From NCBI GenBank assembly GCA_023853785.1, contig JAJIRX010000920.1, forward strand, positions 310,001 to 374,000: a DNA stretch of 64,000 nt, in the 5' to 3' direction. The notes beneath the pieces were generated by a model that saw only the letters and a program-made list of their open reading frames with translations, made no database searches and was not told the DNA's origin. The stretch comes from Psilocybe azurescens (taxonomy: Eukaryota > Basidiomycota > Agaricomycetes > Agaricales > Agrocybaceae). How positions within the stretch are numbered: the first letter of the stretch is position 1; each line of letters opens with the position of its first letter. Position numbers and translations under genes: made by a program. Shown in pieces: positions 1 through 11,817 of this stretch.

Positions 1-905
1 TGATGTCACATTGGTCTGTTGTTGATTCCGACCCCAACCCTTTTTCCTTCCACCACCACCACCACCTTGTCAGTTGGAGCCAGGCAAGAGCCAACCCGAT
101 GCAACAGAGGACGAGAACAACCGCAATGGCCACACCAACGAGGGACGACAGCAACAACAAGGTCGCCGGATGAGGACCATGATGAGGACCACAAGGGCGA
201 GGGCGAGGACTGCAAGGGACTGCGAGGACAGCAGCTAGGACCAGGATCGCCACAGCAAGGACCAAGACACCAGCATGGACCAGGACGTGGGCAAGAACAG
301 CGGCAAGAGCAAGGACAAGGATGGTGGCAAGGGCAAGGATGGCAAGGACAAGGACAAGGGCAAGGACAGCAAGGGCAAGGCGGCAAGGACAAGGATGGCA
401 AGGACAAGGATGGCAAGGGCAAGGACAAGGGCGGCAAGGGCAAGGACAAGGACAACCTGCGACGACAGCACTAACAGATACCACTACAGCGATGGAAAAG
501 GCCAGGACAACAGGGCCAATGATGACACACAATGATGACACCAGCATGTACCATGACAGGTATGGACTGCGACAACCTGTGACGAAGGCACCGACGGGTA
601 CCAGGACAGGCACGGTGGACAATGACACTGACACATACCACAATGGGTACTGACTGTGACAACATGTACCACCACGGCAACAGCAAGGGCAACAGGGATG
701 ACCACAACACGCGATGATGGCAGCAACACGTACCATGACACGTACAGACGACACTGACAATGACACTGACAATGACACCGACATGTACCATGGCAGGTAC
801 AGCCGATGAAAACACCTGATGGCAACACCGATGCATACAACAACAGGTACAGCCGACCACGACATCAATAACACGGACGACAACACCACCAATGTACCCT
901 CCACC
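1..905 (+). repeat. Gly/Lys/Asp-type purine-rich minisatellite
   Basis: The + strand is built of short G/A-rich words such as GGCAAGGACAAGG, densest at about 190-470, followed by degenerate GACAAC/ACATGTACCA words up to about 890. Read as protein one frame gives runs of GKDKDGKG, but other frames are also open (GQGQ, ARTRM and, on the other strand, PCPC), as expected of a short repeat and not of a constrained protein. A sister block lies at 62800-63545 in the same orientation and with the same downstream T-rich tail. I regard the long open frame at 19-474 as a by-product of the repeat. Confidence 0.7.
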
Positions 906-1205
906 CCTTTTTCCATTCTTTCTTTCTTTTTTCTTTTTTTGTTTCTTTTTTATTATGTTTTTATTTTATTTTTACCTGTATATAATCATGTAGTATATAG
1001 TTTTTAATATATTATATTACATTGTCACATAAATTTAAGCTAAGATTAAAGTATTCCAGTTGGAATCCAATTGGATTCCATTCCATGTGAAATTAAAGTT
1101 GGACTTAGTGAAATTCACAAAGTCAGATAATAATGTAGTATATAGTTTTCAATATATTATATTACATTGTTACATAAATTAAAGATAAGATTGAAGTATT
1201 ATTCT
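905..1205 (+). repeat. T-rich tract and duplicated AT-rich motif
   Basis: A pyrimidine tract (905-960) is followed by two direct copies, about 145 bp apart, of a motif starting TAGTATATAG (991 and 1136) and running through TTAATATATTATATTAC to AAGATTAAAGTATT. The same motif recurs at about 60518 and 63553, always between a minisatellite and TCCANTGGA-type repeats, so it is part of a composite dispersed repeat. No gene is present. Confidence 0.6.
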
Positions 1206-1279
1206 AGTGACCTAGCTTCCTTAATATGGCTCCCAAAGCTTCCAAGAACACTGCTACTGTCCCTAACACCCCTCCCAAG

Positions 1280-1640
1280 TCTGCAATTAAACCAGTGACA
1301 GTCCACTGGACATCCACTGGACTCCACTGGACAGAGCACTCTTGGATCTGGTCTAATTAAGTGCTGAGAGTCTGGTGGAAGTCCATTGGAAGTCCATTGG
1401 AAGTCCAACGGACTGGACAGTCCGGCCAGTCCATCTGTTTTCTGTCTTGAAGTGACTTGACCAGACTTTGACCAGAATTTGGCCGGACTCTGACTGGACT
1501 GGTAGTGGAATTTTTCAAGTCCAATGGACTGTCCAGCCAGGTTCATTGGAATTGGCTGGGTCCAGTGAAAGTCCTTTGGAGTCCAACGGAATATGGGGGC
1601 ACTGTAAAGTACACCATTAATATAGGTATGGTGCACAGCC
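1280..1640 (-). repeat. TCCANTGGA-type dispersed repeat, inverted relative to 50515-50780
   Basis: The stretch is dense in imperfect palindromic words (GTCCACTGG, CCATTGGAAGTCC). Its reverse complement matches 50515-50780, including the block reading AGTCACTTCAAGACAGAAAA and the edge CCCCCAT. An open frame on the minus strand (1199-1660) exists only because of the repeat; the same peptide pattern appears at 50507-50812. Probably a non-coding transposon or satellite component. Confidence 0.6.
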
Positions 1641-1689
1641 CTGCTCAGACCACTGCTCATAACTCAATGCTAACTTGTCCCAGCTGACA

Positions 1690-3140
1690 CTAGTACATCC
1701 AGGACTATGCTCAGGTCAAGCCTTGGAAGGTGAGTGTACATTAACAAATGCTTGGGCATGATTTTTGACACAAATATCCATTGCAGCATGCTCTAGATTT
1801 ACTCTGAGATGTGAGGGACCAGTTTTTAATAATTAAACACTCTCAAAAAATAAATAGAAATGTGAATGTATTTTATCTGGTGTTTGTCACACCTTGATGG
1901 AATGCAGGGTGGTCAACTGTATCCATGACTTCTACACAATTTCAAAAGATATTCAGGTTGAAAATTTTCCATCATTACATTGACTTATATAAGAGAAAGA
2001 TAAAAATCTGAATATTGCAAAGGCTTGGGTACACTATCAAGGACTACTTATATTTGACAGAGTATATACATCTGCTTTCTATTAACCATGCCCAACTAGA
2101 CTTTGACTGCAGTGCACTGCTTACACAGTGCTGCAATTCAATCTTGATCCTTTCATGGCTTTCCATCACTGTCAATATGGTACACAGTATCCAAAGACAT
2201 AACAGCTATCATTCTCAGCGCTTCACATTGTAAGGTTTGATGACAAGGACTGAGAATATCAGCTCCATAACCTTCCTGGAAATGAGTAGATGGGGACATG
2301 ATAAAGATGATTTTCCAAACATAGAAATCAAGAAAAATGACCTTAAGTAGGCACCCACAACTCATGGCAATCAGATCATCTTGCCCAAGATTGACCTTTT
2401 TGACTGCATGCCAGCATCACTAGTGTTCTCATCCTCACCACTCTCCTCACCAGCCTCTGTATCAGCTCCATCTTTTGTTTTCATGGACTTACTGACAACC
2501 ACAGTCCTAGAGTATGGCATCCCAGTGACAAGGAACTGGCCATTGGATCCTTCAGCCCTAAATTGATTGCTCCAGCACCATCATGGTGGGTGTGATAAGG
2601 GCAGACAAGATTGTCTGGACATGTTTGGAAGCACATGATTGCAAGCTTTCAACTATATAAAGCAAGCTCCAGCATATAGATAGATTCACTTTGATCCCAG
2701 ACTCGAACTGGGTAAGGAAGATTTGAGCTATTGTGAACAAACAATTTGAATGCTTTTTGGCCCATACCTGCTTGTGTTAAAATATAAGAATGATCCAGTA
2801 AGGTAGCAATTAAACATAAACATTCAAGATGATTCTTCTACAGATCTGTTAAGTGGTGCTACACAGTGATGGGCTTCGGTATATACCATTCTTTGCAAAT
2901 CTTTGGAATTTTGACTGGTACTTTCTTTGGCTCTACATTTGCTGTACTAGCTACTACTATCTGTATAATTTATCAGATACACAAATGGTACTGGAGAGTT
3001 GTGAGAAGTACCTTTGGCAGATCTAGATTAACAATGATGTCTAATTGTGCAATAGAAATATTTGGAGTTCACTATGTGAAAGAAGGTATGAGGATAGTCA
3101 AATATACAAGAATTTTTTTTTGCCTTGTTTGAATGACCAG
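1690..3140. other. AT-rich, CpG-poor stretch without a recognisable gene
   Basis: Only short open frames (60-90 codons) occur on both strands and none has a family signature I recognise. CG dinucleotides are almost absent while TG/CA are frequent, as in long-methylated transposon debris. Confidence 0.5.
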
Positions 3141-3143
3141 GGT

Positions 3144-5066
3144 TATGGTGGTCTATGTGGGTAAATATTCCCATAAACACTCTTGGCTGTTTTCTTGTGC
3201 CCATAAATATGTCATAGCACAGAAATATATTTTAACCTTGCACAGTTATTTTTGATGTTCATGCAGATATCTTAAGTCATTTTTTAGCTGCCCAGAAATA
3301 TTTTTGAGTGTAAATAAACATTCTTTAAGATGCCCAGAAAAATGTTCAGATCCCCATATTTATTTTAATCTAAAATTTGCTATGCACAGATATTTTAAAG
3401 CCTCCTGAGCATATGTTTAGCTCACTGAATATTATTGTGCAAGTTGCGCACATTTTCATGAATTTTTGCCAAGACAGCCAGCCAGAATTCTGTGATTATG
3501 TAAATCTATCATGTTTGGCAAGTCAGCAGCACATTTGGAGTTGAAACTCTGCTAGAGAAAACAGCCTACTTGATGGTTTATAGTTTATAGCCTGCCTACA
3601 AGTCAAGATATAAATGTCTGAAATGGAAGTATGGTTGGATAATTCTATTACTGTACTAAAGTATATAAAAGTATTGAAAAATTGAGCCTCTCTCCTTTAC
3701 TGAAGACACTAGGGCAGATACAAGAGGCTGCCCAACTTATATTGTGGCTGTGCGAAATGCAACACCCTTCACAAAGGGTGTGTTAGTGATATGCCAGCTG
3801 AGCTCAACCTGAAAGCCACATCTTAGGCTTGATATTTTCATGCCTGGGCTTCAATTTCTTGAAGCCTAAGCCACACCAGCAGGCTTAGGCCAGCTTAGAC
3901 TCAGCTTAGACCTGAGCTGTAGCCTATGGGAAATATTGGATGGAACAGAAGGCCACATTTATTCTGTGTGTTTCAAGGTATTGGCTGGATGGATTCTGGA
4001 GAAATAGGTTTTAAATGGAAGGTAGGATGATATGCAACAATTCCTAATACTTTATTTGCATATAGCTAAACATGAGTGAATGCAATAATTATAAGAATGG
4101 GCCTCTCAGCTAATTTACAATAATTCATTTGCTTTGTTGTTGTTGTTGTTGTTGTTGTCATTGATAATTAACAGATCCCATAAAAATTCTTTGTGCACAT
4201 TGAACTCCTCAACACTACCATCACTGAGTAAGGATTCTTTCTCAAGCTCATGCTCCTCCTGAACTGCCATTATAATCTCTTGAAAGAGAAGATTATTGCA
4301 ATACAAGAGTTTGAAGCATTGAAGTGCCTTGACAATATCACCCCCTCATCTAGTTATGCTACTTGCTGATAGTAATACCTATGGACAAAAATGCATGCTC
4401 ACTCAATACCAGCACATCACTATTTACAATAGGTGCCCTTTGTGAAGGGTGTTGCATTTTAGCACAGCCACAATATAAGTTGGGCAGCCTCTTGTATCTG
4501 CCCTAGTGTCTTCAGTAAAGGAGGGAGGCTCAATTTTTCAATACTTTTATATACTTTAGTACAGTAATAGAATTTATCCAACCATACTTCCATTTCAGAC
4601 ATTTATATCTTGACTTGTAGGCAGGCTATAAACCATCAAGTAGGCTGTTTTCTCTAGCAGAGTTTCAACTCCAAATGTGCTGCTGACTTGCCAAACATGA
4701 TAGATTTACATAATCACAGCATTCTGGCTGGCTGTTCCTGGCAAAAATTCATGAAAATGTGTGCAACTTACACAATAGTGTTTGGGGAGTTAAACATATG
4801 TTCAGGGGGCTTTAAAATATCTGCACATGGCAAATTTTAGATTAAAATAAATTTGGAGATGTGAACATTTTTCCGGGCATCTTAAAGAATTTTTCTGTGC
4901 TCACAAACATATTTCTGGGCAGCTAAAAATGACTTAAGATATCTATAGAAACATTAAAAATAACTGTGCAAGGTTAAAATATATTTCTGCACAATGAAAT
5001 GTTTATGAGCACAAGAAAATAGCCAAGAATGTTCATGGGGAATATTTACCCACATAGACTGCCATA
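3144..5066. mobile_element. 1.9-kb foldback element with ~0.63-kb terminal inverted repeats
   Basis: The left arm (about 3144-3780) is the reverse complement of the right arm (about 4430-5066). The ends read TGG-T/C-G/A-GTCTATGTGGG inward from both sides, and both arms carry GTGGGTAAATATTCCC and, at their inner ends, the sequence around AACACCCTTCACAAAGGG. The two ends abut TA, compatible with a TA target duplication, but TA is too short to be decisive. The ~650-bp centre holds a (TTG)n microsatellite at 4134-4158 and a 63-codon minus-strand frame (4115-4306) of unknown nature. No transposase is visible, so this is non-autonomous. Confidence 0.75.
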
Positions 5067-5382
5067 TATTCTGCTTAGGTTTCATACTTCATCTCAGTGT
5101 ATCACAAATAATACTCAGAGAAGGCTCACATACACAGATAGGGTTGTATAAGTGCTTTCACTCTTGAAACACAGATCAGTGTCCCCAATTCAATCATCAA
5201 CACATACCCTCATGGGCAAGCATTTATTTCTAGAGGCTTATATTCTGGTACCTGTTATAAGTAAACCTTAAGCAGCTCTTGGACACACCAACCAAGGTGA
5301 GCATGAATATCCCAGCACTCTCATCTTGCTGAGTTACTTGAGTATATGTCACACAATGCTGGTTCTAATGTACATCTGCTTT

Positions 5383-5870
5383 TGGGAGGTCACCCAAGCA
5401 GTCCTGGATGTGATAGTGCTGGCTGAGACAATCTACCACCAAATACCAGCAGCTCACCTTTCAAAGTAAATTCTGGGCACTGAGTAATAGAGACTGATTT
5501 TTTTTTAAAAATATCACATATAAGCATTTTTAATGGGTACTTGCCTTCCAAGAGGTGGCCCAAGCACAGTCCTAGATATGCTGGCATTCACTGCAAGTGA
5601 TTCAGCACCAAGAATAAGCTTCTCACCTTTCAAAGTAGATTCTTAACACTGTGTAGCAGACACTTATTTCAGATATCACATATGATCATTTGACAATTGA
5701 CATTTGCTTTCTGTGGAGTGGCCTGAGTGTAGTCCTAAATGTGTTGGCATTCACTGTGGGTGATTCAGTACCAAGAATTGGCTGCCCACCTTTCAAAGTA
5801 GGTTCTGAGCACTGTGTATCAGACACTTATTTTTGATATCACATATGATTATTTTCTAATCTCACTGTAT
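5383..5870 (+). repeat. Three-unit ~165-bp tandem repeat
   Basis: Anchors GTCCTRRATRTG start at 5401, 5569 and 5732 (spacings 168 and 163). Each unit also contains CACCTTTCAAAGTA, a CACTG(A/T)GTA word and ATATCACATAT. The units have diverged at many positions. No coding potential is seen. Confidence 0.7.
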
Positions 5871-6640
5871 TGCTTGAGTATATATTTCACAATGCTCAGA
5901 TTTCACATGCCATGTTGGTGTATCTCACAAGATATGTACATGAAGAGTGCTCATGACAACAAATACTTCTATTCAGGAACTCACACTCACAAAATATGTG
6001 TTGGTATGTCTAATATCATGCTCAGAACATCGCTCAATGATGAGCATTTTTTCTCAGTGCCTATATTCCTGTCTTTATTATCAATGCACCTCACACAGCT
6101 CTCAGGAAATTTTATCTGAGGTCAGAATGTGTAATTGCAATGCTCTCCAAGCATGGGTACTCCTCTCGGATTGCTTAGTCTGTTTCAACTTGTTCTATAA
6201 ATTGCTCATGACACTGTCTCAAAGCTGAACACTTCTATGGAAAAGCTCATACTCTTACTTCTTATGCAAGCACACATCACAAATTGCCCACAACTTATGA
6301 AAGGTAGGTATTTGCTTCTCCATGCTCATATTCCCATATGCTGTGCTGGCATATTTTGCACATTGCTTGAGCCATATTTTCAGACACAAGCATCAGTGTT
6401 TTTATGCTCAACTATCTGTGGCTCATTTTAGCATACATTAGTAAATGCTTGAGACACCTTTCCACGATGAGCAATCTCATTCTCATACTAAAATAATCTG
6501 TAGAAGGCTGCCAAGAGTCGGGTACAGTGCACTTGTAGTACACCAGCATCCTTCAGTTGATACTGGTAGCGTGGTCTTCGCCTTGGCATACAGTATGCTG
6601 TATGTGTTTAAGCCAACATGTGGTATATGTTACAAACAGC
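5871..6640. other. Junction region, no gene seen
   Basis: Several overlapping 60-100-codon frames occur but none has recognisable motifs. CpG content begins to rise from about 6500, just before the NLR cluster. Confidence 0.45.
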
Positions 6641-6646
6641 CGGGTA

Positions 6647-6689
6647 CTTAACGGCTGTCCCAATTATACTGCGCCTCAAGGCCGTTAAG
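6647..6689. repeat. Perfect 9-bp inverted repeat at the left edge of unit 1
   Basis: CTTAACGGC (6647-6655) and GCCGTTAAG (6681-6689) are perfect reverse complements with a 25-nt loop. The repeat ends exactly where homology to the other unit starts (GCACGGTCACGTGG) begins, so it may mark a recombination edge or a binding site. Confidence 0.55.
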
Positions 6690-6716
6690 CACGGTCACGT
6701 GGTATTCAGTTTGCAC
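6689..6716 (+). promoter_or_regulatory. Unit 1 conserved E-box leader (CACGTG at 6696-6701)
   Basis: The block GCACGGTCACGTGGTATTC, extended to TTTGCAC, is found once at the head of every unit (6689, 15975, 22997, 30933, 41349). It lies about 120 bp upstream of a pyrimidine-rich stretch and a short ATG-initiated leader exon. The centre is a perfect bHLH-type CACGTG palindrome. I infer that it belonged to the promoter of gene X. Confidence 0.55.
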
Positions 6717-6814
6717 GTTCCTCAATGGCGTGGGTTTTCAATTGTTCTTTCTTTGTGCTCTTCCCTGTTCCCTCTCTGCTACTCCCTTGCAAAGGTCTGG
6801 TGACTCGATCGACG

Positions 6815-9800
6815 ATGAAGAAGAAGGATATTGCGTGTGTTGCCAGCGACTCCGCGTCTGTTTGGAAGCGGGAGTCGATCAGTGGGATGGACTTACCCGG
6901 TAAGTATTCTTGGACGCGGTTAGATTGTCAAGGTGCGTAAGGGTGCTGATGTGGGCGCTGGTGCTGACTTGATTTGAATGGGTAGATAGAGTTCCTGTTA
7001 TCAGTAAACAAGAACACCACGCCAACAATTAACGGCCCGCACACAAGTCTTTTACAGCCCATTGACACGGTTCCAAATTGACGAGACTACAACTCAAGAA
7101 CATCACCATCAAGATTTTCACGACTGCAAATTCGTTCTATACAACAAACCACATATTTCGAAACCATCACACGTTACTTACTCACTCTCGACCATGCTCT
7201 CAACAACAGGAACAAGAGCATGAATTTTTGACAATTTACACGACAACTCACGAAGACGAAGACGACGATGCGCAGTTCGATCCCACTGCTCTCCAAGCCT
7301 CCCGCACCCTCTTCCTCCCCCGTATGATTAGAAAGCATTCAACCGCCGGCAGCGAGACCCCCACGCACCTCGCTTCCCTAATCATCATCAACAACGACAG
7401 CGCTGCACACCACCACCACGCGCATCCCCTCCATCCGGCTTATCACTGCCATGCCCTCCGCGAGCTCTCCGCCTCCTCCTCTGAGGCATCCGCACCATGT
7501 GCGAGGGTGGTGAAGGAGTCATGGGATATGGTCGGTCCTGGCTCGTCGTTGCCTGTGCATGGGCACTCGACGTCGGTGATTGCGCCCAAGACCGCGGCAG
7601 CGGCAGCGATCAGGGACACCAGCATCAGCAGTGTGACGACGCACAAGAAGCTCGTGCCCGGGAAATCGAAGCTCAGCATCCTCAGCATAGGGATGGGGTT
7701 CGGATTCATGCTCGATCGCAAGTCCGAGGAACGCGCGAAGGATCTGTTGGACGTCGTGCGCTGCGTCAGGCTCTCCGAGTCCGGTCTCGTTAAGGACACG
7801 TTGTGCGCGTATGCGTATGCGACGAGCGGGAAAGCGGGCTTCGATATCTGTGTGGACCCGACCCATGTGGACCGAGATATCAGCGAGATTATGCTGGTGA
7901 AGAAGTCGAGGGTGGCGCTGGAAGGTTGGGTGCGGTGTGGGTACGGGTGCGGGAGGGGCGATTGGTGAGGTGAGGAATATGATGAGGGTGGGCAAGGAGG
8001 GTGGTGTTTTGAAGGGCGGGCAGAGTAAGGAGGGGCTAGGGCAGGCGAAAGGGAAGCGATCCTCACCCACGTTCGAAGAGTGCGTTATTTTTTCCCTCTT
8101 CCCTCTTCCTTCTTTCTTCCTTTTCTTCGTGTCTTTGTCCCGCTGTCGTCCTGTTCTTATCTTCTCGGTCATAATGTACGTGCACTCACATATACTCCAT
8201 CTTACACAGCTCCAGGCCCATTTTTCCCCAAAGCTGAATCTCAGGCCCAAGGCTCACAATCCCGCATGTAATTCAACTAGCCCGACTCTGGCATCCTCTT
8301 TAACCCCATGTCCACCGCGCCCGCATCTGCATTCACTTCCTCACCCTCGTCATCATTCACATTCACCTCCAACCCAAACGCATAGATACCTAGCTCTATC
8401 GCTATGGCCACCGCCTCAGGGGCCCTCGCATCATCCAATATTGTGCTCATGCCCACCGAGGAAACCGAGGAACATATGGAGGCTGAGCAAAGGTCGGTGG
8501 TTTCGAAACCGGAACGCACGGGCACGGTGGCGATTATGAATTCGGCTTACTCCTATCCGAATTCCAACTCAGGGACGCGTTCGAGGTCGGGATGCTCGCG
8601 CCGCCTGAGGCGCTTGGTAGTGGCGAAAATATCAACGCACGAGGACAGGGGCAGGATCGACCGCGCGCAGCGCGATTAAAAGTGTGCGGTCGTTGGCTAA
8701 GATAGGGAGTTTGGCGCACTTGAAGATTATACCTGCGTCTGCCCCTGATTTTGGTGTCGAGCATGGTAATGATGTTGGGAAAAGAAGAAGGGGAAAGAGA
8801 TGAAGAAAAGCAAGAAGGCAAAGGATGGTGAGGAGGGGAAGGAGGAGGAGGACGTCAAGAAGAAGAAAGATGACAAGGAGAAAGCCAGAAAGAGGAGGCA
8901 AAAGCGAAGGCACAGCCGATGAGACATTTTACGAGCAGCTTAGAAGTGGGGCGGCCGCATATAGCGAGCGTGTTTTTAGACGCCGGGCCTCATTCCAACT
9001 CCAATGCGAGTCCCAACTGCGAAGATGCTAGGCACGAAGAAGAACAGCGGTGTGTTTCTCGCACTCGGGCTTTCTTTTACGATGCGTTTGCCCTCTTCGG
9101 CATATATGCGCGTTGGATCGAGCGCGTCGTCGGTTGGACCTTCGGTTCCTGGGCTGGCTCCGTCCTCTATCGTAACCTCCGCTGTCAATATCAACACAAA
9201 CAATGCCAGCGCAAACACCAACCCCTCAACAGAATTGCCGACAATAGACTCTCCGCCGAATCCACATTCTACGCGATGCGCAGACCCAGCTCGGTACTCT
9301 CCTCCGGCTCGAGCATAAGGCCGTTGTCGACAACGTCGATGAATTTGCGTATATCTCGGGTATCTTCTTTGTCTGCGGATTCGGGCCATTTGAGACATTT
9401 GGCTTGGGAGCGAGTGTGAGGGGCCTGGGGACTGTACAGGAGATGAGGCGCAAGGAGTGGGAGGGACGGAAGAAGGAGGTGGGTGCGGGTAGTGATAACG
9501 AAGACAAGGAGAATGAAAAGAAGGAGAGCCGAGCGTCGAGGGAGAGCCCGAGACCGAGCGAGGGGAGGAGGAGGAGGGAGATGGCGGATGTGTTTCTGGA
9601 GGTATAGGTCGGGCGGTCGGTGGATGGTGCACATGATGACGCCGAGGAAGATGACGCAGCGCAAGAGGAAGAAGATGCAGAGGAGGTTGCAAGGTACCCG
9701 AAGTGCCAGAAGGAGCGGGACATCGCGAGCATCAAGCAGTTCACTTACCCAATTCTGACGATCGAGGCGGCGGCGGATAGACATGGAAGGCCGGATGACT

Positions 9801-10000
9801 GGGATGATGTCATTACGAGGTATGAGAGCGGGAGTGCTGAGGCGGATGCAGGTTCCGAGGAGATCGCGGGTGGTGCCGCGGAGGAGTGAGTTCAAGGCAT
9901 AAGTTCAAGGCGAAGGAGAAGACGGAGGTAGATGCGACGCCAATGAAGAAAGCATGGAGCAGATGCTGAGCGCTGAGTAGGAGCCGGCCCAAGCCTACGT
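6815..10000 (+). pseudogene. Gene X relic, unit 1 (large Ser-rich conserved protein, decayed)
   Basis: A short leader frame (ATG 6815) reads MKKKDIACVASDSASVWKRE and ends at a GTAAGT donor at 6901; a possible acceptor GGGTAG lies at about 6986. Downstream come broken pieces of one long protein: an SSIPLLSKPPAPSSS start at about 7270 that soon meets a stop, VTTHKKLVPGKSKLSI-like segments (7630-7900), a Lys/Glu-rich stretch (8790-8910), a Ser-rich stretch (9150-9400), and ILTIEAAADRHGRPDDWDD (about 9757-9810). Segments lie in different frames separated by stops. The best preserved open stretch (7078-7968) is 296 codons. From memory, this order of low-complexity Ser-, Lys- and acid-rich segments fits a long functionless-annotated protein of Agaricomycetes. 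The copy is not translatable as a whole. Confidence 0.5.
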
Positions 10001-10019
10001 ACGAAGACGGTGAAAGCTC

Positions 10020-11160
10020 GTGTTCAATTATTCTCGTTCTTTTGTCTATTTAATGCTTGAAACAGGCGTTTTGCCCATTGTTTATGCCGTGTCAAATGAT
10101 CTCATGGCGCTCCTCAATAACCTTAATCTGCAGGCTACACCCAGTACACCTGATCTGCGTCCATGTCCGGACGAGTGGGTGGTTTGGATTGGGAGCATGA
10201 GGACTGGGTGCTAGCTATAATAGCGGCGTCATCTGTCTCTGCAGAGCAACACCACCATCTACTTGTCTGTAAGGTGCCTAAGACTGGTACAGAACCATCT
10301 TACCATTCTTGTGTGTTCGTACCCTTACCCGTACCTTTCACTTCAGGGATCGTTGGTTGAACCGGCCAGCAAGGCACTAACTTATTTACATCCTTTTCTC
10401 TTACAGGCACCCGCTACTCAATGTACGACCCCAGCCTCGGAGACTGGGAGCTCTTCCTCAACAATTTCGCCGAGTGCTGAGGTGTGCTGTATGCTTTCAT
10501 TTCTCCCCGCTCGTACCGCGACATCACTTCCGCCAGCAAAACTAGCACGACCTTTCATCTCAGGTGTCATTCCGACGTGATAACAGAGCAAACAACGCAT
10601 GCACCACAAGATCCTTTTCCCCATCTTACGCCGGCATCCCTCAGGGTATATTTCGATCGATACTAGGCACTTTGCAGGTCGTAACAATGTTTGTCTCAAC
10701 CCTCAGCGTTCCAGTGATGATTTCCCCCCATCGTTTTGACCAACGGACGAGCAACAGAGGCATTGGATCTGGACGTCGGAGTAGCGTCCGTTACACACCC
10801 AACTCGCATTTCTACCCGAACGGTCAGAAAACCATCGGATACATTCATTATAGACGATGCTCGTATGTCTTCTCATCTTGTTCAACCTAGTTGCTGTTGT
10901 ATTCAACGCTTTCATTACTTGTAGCTATTAGAATACGACCACCTCCCTTCTCATCTAAAATTTTTGCCTCATATATCCTTCTGTACACGATTTTTACCTG
11001 CAAATCTGATATACATTGTGGTACGTACATTTCTTACTACTTATGTCCTTTTGCTAATCGGTTTCGTCTTGTAACAGGCGGCATCTGCATTTTGTTCAAC
11101 CAGTCTTGCAGGGCACTTCTGGGAAGATGCACATTGGGTTGGAGAAAGAACGCTTCTTAA
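10020..11160 (+). pseudogene. Unit 1 intermediate block: spliced-gene debris
   Basis: Starts with TTAATGCTTGAAACAG, a likely intron 3' end of gene X, and contains the LNNLNLQATPSTPD peptide. A second conserved block at about 10551-10700 and 10736-10865 (TVRKPSD peptide in one frame, IGSGRRSS in another) recurs at 26635, 34355 and 43098. Intron-like GTATGT...TTGTAG (after about 10864) and GTACGT...AACAG (about 11020-11078) segments interrupt it. The correct frame cannot be decided from this copy; I cannot name the product. Confidence 0.4.
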
Positions 11161-11379
11161 CTTCGACATTGATTGCGGGTTTTTGACGGTACATAGCCAA
11201 GATTACAACCTCTCATGCCATATTATGTGAAATGCACTATGTGGGTGGACGGGAATTTTGATAGAAGTCGTTCCAAGAGTGACACTCGGCTGTTTATGTA
11301 GATTGACGAAGACGAGAATGAAGACCTACCTCCCATGCGGTGCGGGAACGGATGACTAGGACGACAGGGAAAGGTGAGA

Positions 11380-11817
11380 GGGGGATCGTAGGATAGAAGA
11401 GGGCAAAAGAAAACGGACACAATGATCGCCCAAATCAAGTTAGACACGTGTGCTGTGTGATTTCCTTCACATGTGCGTAATATGATCTCGCTTTCTGCTA
11501 TTCTGGTCAACGGGCATTGGCCATGAAGAAACAGGGAGAAAACGTTCATAAAGCCCTCGAAAACCCCAGCTCAAAAACCCACGAGACTCAAAACCATTTG
11601 AACAAAAATCATCTGAGTTGGCACTGCATGAATGATATGGGTTCAGATATAGTTTACGTTCGGAATGTGATGCCTTCAATCATCCGTCAATCATCTACTC
11701 GCATGGCAGTGCTGCCTAAATTTAGACACCAATATAATAGTGTTCTGTCAGAGTTGCCCTTTCCCAGATCCCCCACTGATACCGGCTGCTCGTCGTTGGA
11801 CATTCCGCTCCCGCACA
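11380..11817 (+). promoter_or_regulatory. NLR copy 1 promoter and leader
   Basis: A block conserved upstream of copies 1, 3, 4 and 5 includes GACACGTGTGCTGTGTGATT with CACGTG at 11445-11450, about 370 bp before the ATG. It continues through TGATTTCCTTCAC, GTGCGTAATATGA and a pyrimidine-rich stretch ending GCTCCCGCACA just before the start codon. Spacing to the ATG is similar in the four copies (369-391 bp). No clear TATA box stands out. Confidence 0.45.

Noticed and set aside
7443..8250. Minus-strand frames of 200-240 codons opposite gene X relic 1
   Set aside because: They are antisense shadows of the GC-rich gene X relic, with no motifs of their own and no conservation of frame between units.
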